Below are positions 38,277 through 43,501 of a stretch of DNA of 43,501 bases, piece by piece; positions within the stretch are counted from its first letter, which is position 1; each line of letters begins with the position of its first letter. The DNA comes from Leidyana gryllorum EB-2025a (taxonomy: Eukaryota; Apicomplexa). The notes beneath the pieces are model-generated. The model saw only the letters and a program-made list of their open reading frames with translations. It did not search any database and was not told the origin of the DNA. Location of the stretch: contig JBLWGC010000074.1 in NCBI GenBank assembly GCA_048772705.1, forward strand, positions 1 through 43,501, given 5' to 3'. The translations under genes and the position numbers were made by a program.

Positions 38277-38353
38277 GCCTAGCCGGTGGTTCAACCAGCT
38301 GGGTAAAGTCGAGAGACTCGTCTCACTACGTGAAGTATCACTCAATGCCGTGA

Positions 38354-38426
38354 GGTAGGCTAACCCAGATGATGAAATGGTGGCTTACTATACGAAAGGT
38401 ACTGGGATCGATTCCCAGCCCATCCG
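38354..38426 (+). pseudogene. Ala-like tRNA relic (GGATGGGCTGG type)
   Basis: As 2714, triplet region TTACTAT. Confidence 0.55.
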
Positions 38427-38502
38427 AGTTACATCGATGGAATGTTGGCCGGAGTAGTCTACTTGGCCTATCAACGCTGTCTGCCGAAACCACATCGCTA
38501 CT

Positions 38503-38582
38503 TCCGGTGGGACGGAATCGAACCGCCGACTACCTGATGCCAGCACTACAGTCAGATGCTCTACCAACTGAGCTACCCCCGG
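38503..38582 (-). tRNA. tRNA-Tyr(GTA) with 7-base intron
   Basis: As 17785, intron tgctggc; one G-U in the anticodon stem. Confidence 0.94.
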
Positions 38583-38602
38583 TCGTCCAACTGCTCCGGG
38601 GT

Positions 38603-38682
38603 TCGAAAGGCTCAACCCCAGATCCTCGCCCTGTCGCACTGCGGTCTGAGCACAGCGCCTTAGAGAAATCGGCCATCTTGCC
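38603..38682 (-). pseudogene. Leu-type relic with replaced 3' half
   Basis: As 2980, with D-arm further damaged (GATTTCTCTAAGG). Confidence 0.62.
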
Positions 38683-38774
38683 GGGATGTTGTTGGCTCGC
38701 CGCTCCACGCGTTTTCTGTGCTTGGAATCTCATAATGGAAGAACTTTTGGGGTTGGAGGCCGGTGTTCAGAGCA

Positions 38775-38846
38775 TTTGAGATAGTATGGTGGTTAGTATT
38801 TCCGCTTGTCACTCGGAAGACCCGGCTTCGATTCCCGGTCTCAGAG
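38775..38846 (+). pseudogene. tRNA-Asp(GTC), degenerate
   Basis: Acceptor TTTGAGA/TCTCAGA and anticodon stem mispaired; loop TTGTCAC. Confidence 0.8.
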
Positions 38847-38917
38847 CAGTTCCAGCCCCTCACAACTGCTGCAACTCAGATTTTGTTTTAGCTGGTCTGG
38901 CCCCCTGTGGGCGCCTC

Positions 38918-38990
38918 AGGTACTGGCAGGTTCAAAACCTGCGACTTTGTGGCTAAGAGACTTACTCTCTGCTGGCTGAGCTACGAAGCT
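38918..38990 (-). pseudogene. Asn-body relic with CTT triplet
   Basis: Inverted relative of 33426 with a better D-arm (AGCTCAGCCAGCAGAG) and T-arm GCAGG/CCTGC. Confidence 0.6.
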
Positions 38991-39046
38991 CAGCTACGAT
39001 GATTGGAGTTTGCGATAAGCTTGCAGGTGCCTAGTCGATGCAGTCA

Positions 39047-39118
39047 AGCCTTCTGCCGGAATCGAACCGGCGACCTTTCGCTTACTAAGCGAATGCTCTG
39101 CCCCTAAGCTAAGAAGGC
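39047..39118 (-). tRNA. tRNA-Thr(AGT)
   Basis: Identical to 1138. Confidence 0.95.
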
Positions 39119-39181
39119 AATTCAAAAAGGAAATGACGCATCTAACCCCGTTGAGGGAGGTTACTGAAGCACTCCAAGGAG

Positions 39182-39237
39182 CTCCACTGCCGGCCCTTGA
39201 ACCCGGACCGTGCGGGTGAAAGCCGCATATCCCAGCC
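39182..39237 (-). pseudogene. tRNA-Glu(TTC), 5' end lost
   Basis: 3' acceptor to anticodon arm (CTTTCAC) present; D-arm and 5' strand replaced. Confidence 0.75.
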
Positions 39238-39272
39238 CGCCTCAGCCAGACCCTCATGTGATCGAGACAGGG

Positions 39273-39320
39273 CCTGCCTGGTTAGCTGAAGGGCAAAACG
39301 CTCGCATGGGTGCGAGGGAT
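39273..39320 (+). pseudogene. tRNA-like relic, class uncertain
   Basis: Thr/Ala-like D-arm (GGTTAGCTGAAGGGC) and a CTCGC/GCGAG stem closing a 6-base loop ATGGGT. No T-arm. Confidence 0.3.
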
Positions 39321-39343
39321 GACACCAAATGTCACAGCCTCTC

Positions 39344-39416
39344 TGCCTCGGCCGTGGATCGAACACGGGACTTCCAGATCTTCAGTCTGGCGCTCTCCCA
39401 ACTGAGCTACCGAGGC
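39344..39416 (-). tRNA. tRNA-Phe(GAA)
   Basis: Identical to 30485. Confidence 0.95.
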
Positions 39417-39495
39417 GGTAGGTAGTCAGGACAGGCGGTGAAAATAAGCACTTACCGCGGCCGGCCACTCCTCGCCGCATGGCGAAATCGACAGT

Positions 39496-39540
39496 AGCCA
39501 ACTTGCCCGAGTGGGGAAGGGGGTAGATTTTAATTCATGC
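39496..39540 (+). pseudogene. tRNA-Ser 5' half
   Basis: Direct copy of 30645. Confidence 0.65.
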
Positions 39541-39575
39541 GTAAGTTGGTGTCTGACCCCTCCAATCACATCGCA

Positions 39576-39621
39576 CGACAACTGCTGGATCTGCACCAGC
39601 GCGGCCCAGGCCCAGTTGAAT
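39576..39621 (-). pseudogene. tRNA-Ser 3' half, opposite strand
   Basis: Direct copy of 30726. Confidence 0.65.
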
Positions 39622-39682
39622 TCTGTGGTGGAAATGATGCTATTCCCAGCATCAAACCCTCATATGGATCGAGACAGGGAGT

Positions 39683-39754
39683 GCCTTCTTAGCTTAGGGG
39701 CAGAGCATTCGCTTAGTAAGCGAGAAGTCGCCGGTTCGATTCCGGCAGAAGGCT
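39683..39754 (+). tRNA. tRNA-Thr(AGT)
   Basis: Stem TTCGC/GCGAG closes with G-U; intact. Confidence 0.94.
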
Positions 39755-39839
39755 TTCCTCACGCACTTAAGCTATTCTGACTGGTCTCGATAAGGATCTG
39801 AGAGGTTTGGAGGGGAATTGCAATGCACTTTAGATTGGT

Positions 39840-39911
39840 TGTCCAAGCCAGGAATCGAGCCTGGGTTTGCACGGCCACAACGTGCTGTCCTAACCACTAG
39901 ACGACTCGGAC
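39840..39911 (-). tRNA. tRNA-His(GTG)
   Basis: 72 nt, acceptor GTCCGAG/CTTGGAC, stem GCACG/CGTGC with loop TTGTGGC, T-stem CCAGG/CCTGG with CTCGATT. Only sound His gene among many relics; the extra 5' G of His tRNA would be added after transcription. Confidence 0.94.
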
Positions 39912-39982
39912 AAATCTTTGAGCGAGGCTGTAGAGGTAGCGAAGCATCGATCAGGATGGGATGGAACAGCCACTCCTCAACT

Positions 39983-40060
39983 TCGGGTGGGACGGAATTG
40001 ACTCGTGGAATATCTGATGCCACCACTACAGTCAGATACGTTACCATCTCAGCACCCCGG
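39983..40060 (-). pseudogene. tRNA-Tyr(GTA), degenerate
   Basis: Inverted twin of 21645. Confidence 0.75.
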
Positions 40061-40157
40061 GCCGTAAGAGTACTTCGGGGTGGCACACCGCAGCCAGAAC
40101 GACATCGGCGGTCGCAACGGAAGCCATTAACACTCTGGAACTCAGAAGGAAAGTAAT

Positions 40158-40241
40158 GCACAGATGCCCGAGTGGTCTAAGGGGCCAGACTCAAGTTCTG
40201 GTAGGCGCAAGTCTGCATGGGTTCGAATCCCATTCTGTGCA
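40158..40241 (+). tRNA. tRNA-Leu(CAA)
   Basis: Identical to 15265 in all arms; 3' flank ends in A-run. Confidence 0.95.
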
Positions 40242-40304
40242 ACGGCGATCATCCCCAAAAAAAGCTGGAAAAGACCGCAGTCGGTTGCATGCACCCGAGT
40301 ATTC

Positions 40305-40374
40305 GGCTGTTGCTCTGCTGGTATGATCCTTCCTCAGAGTGGAAGGAGTCCTGGGTTCGATTCCAGAACAGCCC
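40305..40374 (+). pseudogene. Pro-body tRNA with AGA anticodon
   Basis: Inverted twin of 21305, same loop TCAGAGT and same missing bases. Confidence 0.75.
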
Positions 40375-40515
40375 TATTGGTCGTCGTTTGACTTGACCGG
40401 ACATGTTGCCCTCAGAACCAACACAGCCACCTCGTTAGCCCGCTTCGGTAGGGCAGTCAGGGCAACTAACATCTCGAAAATCACATGTCGGCTACCTCTT
40501 CCATGTTGCAGACTG

Positions 40516-40587
40516 AGCAGTGTAGCTCAGTGGAAGAGTGTTAGGCTCATAACGCAAAAGTCCGTCGATCGAAACGCCGCACTGCTA
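40516..40587 (+). pseudogene. Initiator tRNA-Met, degenerate
   Basis: Two mismatches in the anticodon stem (TTAGG/CGCAA) and one in the T-stem; CTCATAA and ATCGAAA kept. Confidence 0.85.
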
Positions 40588-40635
40588 AGTGTGCGCAGAA
40601 GGGAACAGTCGCAGGATAGATTGGCTCGTGAGCCA

Positions 40636-40706
40636 AGCCTGCTGCCCGAATCGAACCGGCGACCTTTCACTTACTAAGCGAATGCTCTGCCCCAAGCTAA
40701 GAAGGC
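40636..40706 (-). pseudogene. tRNA-Thr(AGT), one base short
   Basis: D-loop base missing and one acceptor mismatch; anticodon arm paired with G-U. Confidence 0.8.
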
Positions 40707-40837
40707 AATGTTAACTGGACATCACGCGTGAGGAGCCCCTATTGACGGAAGTCACTGAAGCACATTGTTCCACCACTCAACACTCCCACTGCTCCACCCA
40801 CCGGCAAATAGGGTGTAACTAAGTTGAGAGCTTCCTT

Positions 40838-40910
40838 GGCGCCCTAGCTCAGTCGGTAGAGCGCAAGACTTTTAATCTTGCAGTCGCGGGTTCGAGCCCC
40901 GCGGGCGGTG
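40838..40910 (+). tRNA. tRNA-Lys(TTT)
   Basis: Lys body with loop CTTTTAA reading AAA; one acceptor mismatch (GGCGCCC). Only full-length TTT copy. Confidence 0.92.
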
Positions 40911-40970
40911 CAAATCAATGTCTCTGGGAGTAGGAATGGAACCGTTGCCTACAAGCACACTCTGCTGGAT

Positions 40971-41043
40971 TTCCACTGCCGGAAATTGAACCTGGAGCGT
41001 GCGGGTGAGAGCCGCATATCCTAGCCACTTAGACTAAAGTGGA
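40971..41043 (-). pseudogene. tRNA-Glu(CTC), T-stem broken
   Basis: Loop CTCTCAC intact; T-arm CAGG-TTCAATT-TCCGG and first acceptor pair damaged. Confidence 0.77.
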
Positions 41044-41124
41044 CAACTTCCTCAGCTGCAGCTTTGGACGGAAGCCGTACCATCTTCAGATGAGATGGAG
41101 CGTCGGGTCAACCGACAAGCAACG

Positions 41125-41196
41125 GGGCTGTTCTGGGAATCGAACCCAGGACTTCTTCCACCCGAAGAAAGCATCATACCACTAGACCAAACAGCC
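41125..41196 (-). tRNA. tRNA-Pro(CGG)
   Basis: Stem CTTTC/GGAAG with one G-U; others paired. Confidence 0.93.
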
Positions 41197-41211
41197 CCCT
41201 GTGGGTGCCTC

Positions 41212-41259
41212 AGGTACTCGCAGGTTCCAAACCTGCGGCTTCGTGGCTAAGAGACTTAC
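41212..41259 (-). pseudogene. Asn-body relic (CTT family), 3' half
   Basis: T-arm and 3' anticodon strand as 38918; 5' half missing. Confidence 0.5.
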
Positions 41260-41288
41260 CGCTTGCAGGTGCCCTGTCGATGCAGTCG

Positions 41289-41360
41289 AGCCTTCTGCCG
41301 GAATCGAACCAGCGACCTTTCGCTCACTAAGCGAATGCTCTGCCCCTCAGCTAAGAAGGC
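41289..41360 (-). tRNA. tRNA-Thr(AGT)
   Basis: Loop TTAGTGA; T-stem GCTGG/CCGGC paired with G-U. Confidence 0.91.
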
Positions 41361-41436
41361 AATGCAAGCCGAAGATTACAAATCAGTCACTATTGACGGA
41401 GATTACTGGAGCACTTTGCTCGAGTAGTCCAATGAC

Positions 41437-41509
41437 TTCCACTGCCGGGACTCGAACCCGGATCGTGCGGGTGAATGCCGCATATCCTAGCCACTCAGCC
41501 TACAGTGGA
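41437..41509 (-). tRNA. tRNA-Glu(TTC) lacking U33
   Basis: Loop CATTCAC instead of CTTTCAC removes U33; T-loop TTCGAGT; one D-stem change. Stems paired. Confidence 0.83.
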
Positions 41510-41845
41510 CTATTTGCCGAGTTGAGACTTCAGATGAGAGCCGTGCCACATTGAAAGGAGGTGGAAGTGGTTGAGCGAGTGAACTTCACACCTTCTCAGT
41601 CCGGCCCTTAGTGGCTCAAATTCAGCAGTCAGTTGTCATGCCCTGTGAAAATCGCTGTGGCTGAGGGTCACAGACTCCTCATCTGGGTCGAAACATGCAT
41701 TTCATTGGTGGGGCGCGTCTGCTCATGTCTCAGCGCGTGCTGCAGCCTCTGTCAAGTTCTCAGCTGCACCTGTGGTCGAAGGGTAAGACGTGACCCCTTC
41801 AAGGTGGTGGGTTCTGGCAGCTGGAGACGAAGATTCCAGATAGTT
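41510..41845. other. Spacer without tRNA
   Basis: About 335 bases. Contains a short Ser-like 3' tail (CAGTCAGTTGTCATG near 41625); no other RNA gene or convincing reading frame. Confidence 0.4.
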
Positions 41846-41918
41846 TGGACGACCTGGGTATCGATCCCAGTACCTCTCGCATGCTAAGCGAGCGCTCTAC
41901 CATTTGAGCTAGCCGCCC
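41846..41918 (-). tRNA. tRNA-Ala(AGC)
   Basis: Acceptor GGGCGGC/GTCGTCC as in Ala(TGC) at 13327, but loop TTAGCAT. T-loop ATCGATA. Confidence 0.94.
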
Positions 41919-41978
41919 ACAGCCACAACATGGAAGAGCTATTGCATTGAGTAGCTGACCGGATGACAATACAACAGT

Positions 41979-42058
41979 TGACAAGAGTGGGATTCGAACT
42001 CACGCCCTTTCGGATTGCGGCCTTAACACAGCGCCTTAGACCACTCGGCCACCGTGCC
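41979..42058 (-). pseudogene. tRNA-Leu(AAG), degenerate acceptor
   Basis: Leu body with loop TTAAGGC: AAG, one base from CAG and still a Leu anticodon. Acceptor GGCACGG/TCTTGTC mispairs and the anticodon stem has one mismatch. Confidence 0.77.
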
Positions 42059-42140
42059 GGAGTGCTCTTGGCTCGCCGCTTTACACGTTTTCTGTTCGGC
42101 GAGTCAAAATAGAAAGACTGCTGGGATTGGAGGCCGGCGT

Positions 42141-42191
42141 GTATTTCCGCCTGTCACGCGGAAGACCAGGGCTCGTTTCGCGGTCTCGGAG
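42141..42191 (+). pseudogene. tRNA-Asp(GTC), 5' end lost
   Basis: Anticodon arm CCTGTCAC to the 3' end; starts abruptly at GTATTTCCGCC after the block spacer. Confidence 0.75.
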
Positions 42192-42234
42192 CAAAGTTGA
42201 TTTCGCTTAGGATTGTTTCCTTTGGTTCTCGAAG

Positions 42235-42290
42235 CGGTTAGTATTTCCGCCTATTACGCGGAAGACCAGGGTCGATTCCCGGTCTCGGAG
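42235..42290 (+). pseudogene. Asp-body fragment with ATT triplet
   Basis: D-arm end to 3' end of Asp with loop CTATTAC, as at 30139; lies 43 bases after another Asp fragment. Confidence 0.72.
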
Positions 42291-42345
42291 CACAGTTGGT
42301 TGCGCTTAGGATTGTTTCCTTTGGATCTCGCTGAAAGTTGCGAGC

Positions 42346-42418
42346 TACAGCCACCGAGGATCGACCTCGGGACCTTCTGCGTGTTAAGCAGACGTCGTAA
42401 CCACTAGACCATGGCTGC
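42346..42418 (-). tRNA. tRNA-Val(AAC)
   Basis: All stems paired; T-loop GTCGATC (U54 replaced). Confidence 0.89.
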
Positions 42419-42569
42419 ACGGAGCTTCCGAACTGTGAGAGGGGCGTGTGTTTCTGGGAACACACATATCATGAGGAGCCTGATTGTCATCTACCGACCT
42501 GTAGCCTCACAGAAATGGGCCGGGCTGGAGTAGTACTCATTACTTTGTGGTCAGGAATGGAAGTGTCAC

Positions 42570-42640
42570 GCATCTGTGGTCTAGTGGTAGAATGTGTCGT
42601 TGCCACCGAGACGACCCAGGTTCGCTTCCCGGCAGATGCA
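42570..42640 (+). tRNA. tRNA-Gly(GCC)
   Basis: One anticodon-stem mismatch (TGTCG/CGAGA) and T-loop TTCGCTT. Confidence 0.84.
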
Positions 42641-42689
42641 GAGGAGATGGCACAAGGTTGATTGTGTCTGACCCTCCAATCACACCACA

Positions 42690-42771
42690 CGACAACTGCT
42701 GGATTTGAACCAGCGCGGGCCAGGCCCAGTAGATTTCTAGTCTACCCCCTTAACCACTCGGGCAAGTTGCC
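42690..42771 (-). tRNA. tRNA-Ser(AGA)
   Basis: As 744 with variable arm GGGCCTGGCCC. Confidence 0.95.
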
Positions 42772-42842
42772 GCTGTCGAATTTGGCATTTTGCGGCCAGT
42801 GGCTTCACATACGGTTCAGCGAGCTATACTAGGACTGCTCGC

Positions 42843-42905
42843 TCCGCACGAAGCCGCGGTTCTCCCATCAAACGTCTTGCGCGCCACCGACGGAGTTGGG
42901 GCGGC
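42843..42905 (-). pseudogene. tRNA-Lys pseudogene
   Basis: Relative of 32989: 5' acceptor and D-arm present, T-arm shortened. Confidence 0.55.
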
Positions 42906-43075
42906 AAGGAAGCTCGCCCTGTACCTGGGGAAAACCCAAGATCCCACGATCAATACAAATGGAATTGGTTACTAAGTCCGAATCTGTATCAGAGATCCAC
43001 TCACTTGATCACGCCGACATTCCATATTTTCCAAGACGGTACGGCTCTCGTCCAAAGCCTCAACTCGGGCACTTG

Positions 43076-43148
43076 TCCCCTGTAGTCTAAGTGGCTAGGA
43101 TATGCGGCTCTCACCCGCACGATCCGGGTTCAAGTCCCGGCAGTGGAA
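43076..43148 (+). tRNA. tRNA-Glu(CTC)
   Basis: One acceptor mismatch (TCCCCTG); other arms intact. Confidence 0.92.
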
Positions 43149-43216
43149 GCTACTGGAGCACAGTGCTCCAGCAATCCCCGTCAATAGTGACTGATTCTTG
43201 ATCTTCGGCCTGGATT

Positions 43217-43288
43217 GCCTTCTTAGCTTAGGGGCAGAGCATCCGCTTAGTAAGCGAGAAGTCGCCGGTTCGATTCCGGCTGAAGGCT
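43217..43288 (+). tRNA. tRNA-Thr(AGT)
   Basis: One anticodon-stem and one acceptor mismatch (TCCGC; TGAAGGC strand). Confidence 0.84.
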
Positions 43289-43330
43289 CGACTGCATCGA
43301 CTGGGTACCGGCAAGCTGCTCGCAAACTCC

Positions 43331-43403
43331 AATAATCGTAGCTCAGCCATCAGAGGTAAGTCTCTCAGCCACGAAGTGGCAGGTTTGGAATTTGCCAGTA
43401 CCT
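43331..43403 (+). pseudogene. Asn-body relic with CTC triplet
   Basis: Member of the 33426 family; loop region CTCTCAG, one base lost near the D-stem. Confidence 0.5.
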
Positions 43404-43418
43404 GAGGCACCCACAGGG

Positions 43419-43475
43419 GGCTGTTTGGTCCAGTTATATGATTCTTTCTTTGGCTGGAAGAAGTCCTGGGTTCAA
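43419..43475 (+). pseudogene. tRNA-Pro(TGG), 3' end lost
   Basis: Acceptor 5' strand to T-stem present, loop TTTGGCT; breaks off in the T-loop and joins the CCACGTCTCTCC spacer. Confidence 0.75.
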
Positions 43476-43501
43476 TGCCACGTCTCTCCAAGGTCGGCTA
43501 T

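Noticed and set aside
1-43501. Numerous reading frames of 60-170 codons on both strands
   Set aside because: They coincide with tRNA arms and recur with every copy of a block (e.g. frames containing the translated B box). None has domain-like sequence, and they vanish or shift with tRNA indels.
1-43501. Bacterial, plastid or mitochondrial tRNA array
   Set aside because: Seven families use A34, initiator Met has A1:U72 and A54, Tyr has C1:G72, a tRNA intron and a short variable arm, and no CCA is encoded.
1-43501. tRNA-derived SINE array
   Set aside because: SINE arrays derive from one or two tRNAs with a shared non-tRNA tail. Here some 35 isoacceptors occur with full-length tRNA ends and no common tail, poly-A or flanking duplications.
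1-43501. CRISPR-like or satellite repeat
   Set aside because: Repeated words are tRNA arms; spacing and order are irregular and orientation is mixed.
1-43501. 5S rRNA, U6 or 7SL genes among the Pol III genes
   Set aside because: I looked for their conserved internal boxes and ends on both strands and saw none.
1-43501. Selenocysteine tRNA (TCA)
   Set aside because: No body with the long acceptor and TCA loop was found.

Overview
This window is a dense nuclear tRNA gene cluster from a eukaryote. By hand I read about 140 full-length tRNA genes and about 140 degenerate, truncated or fused copies, on both strands, packed one per 100-250 bases. I found no intact protein gene, rRNA or CRISPR array. 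Evidence for a eukaryotic nucleus: A34 anticodons for Ala, Arg, Ile, Pro, Ser, Thr and Val; an initiator Met tRNA with A1:U72 and an ATCGAAA T-loop; tRNA-Tyr with C1:G72 and a short intron after position 37; no encoded 3' CCA. I cannot name the lineage.

All twenty amino acids are represented: Ala(AGC,TGC), Arg(ACG,TCG), Asn(GTT), Asp(GTC), Cys(GCA), Gln(CTG,TTG), Glu(TTC,CTC), Gly(GCC, probable CCC), His(GTG), Ile(AAT,TAT), Leu(CAG,CAA, degenerate AAG), Lys(CTT,TTT), initiator and elongator Met(CAT), Phe(GAA), Pro(AGG,TGG,CGG), Ser(AGA,TGA,CGA,GCT), Thr(AGT,TGT,CGT), Trp(CCA), Tyr(GTA), Val(AAC,CAC). No selenocysteine tRNA was seen.

Layout: the cluster is built from multi-gene modules copied in direct and inverted orientation. 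Examples are Glu-Thr-iMet-Pro-Ala; Asp-Leu-Trp-Gly-Ser; Val-Gln-Ser(GCT); Leu relic-Tyr-Ala relic-Pro-Arg-His-Lys-Glu-Asn. Clear copies: 85-1395 inverted at 10370-11680; about 10.8-12.5 kb inverted at 31.4-33.1 kb; 8.46-9.49 inverted at 26.12-27.15; 13.68-15.1 inverted at 23.28-24.7; 17.53-18.69 in tandem with 18.69-19.5; 27.28-28.31 inverted at 34.95-35.98; 28.4-29.1 direct at 36.5-37.2; 30.49-30.90 direct at 39.34-39.75. Copies have diverged, and several carry anticodons that do not match their tRNA body.

The tRNA-poor parts are 4.05-5.2 kb (an LTR copy plus a coding-like remnant), 5.64-6.0 kb (an unrecognised coding-like remnant), 37.23-37.56 kb and 41.51-41.85 kb. A solo LTR of 602 bp with a 5-bp target duplication lies at 21740-22341; a truncated relative lies at 4124-4714.

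Most intact genes keep internal A and B boxes, but very few have a run of four T within about 20-30 bases downstream, which is odd for genes read by RNA polymerase III.
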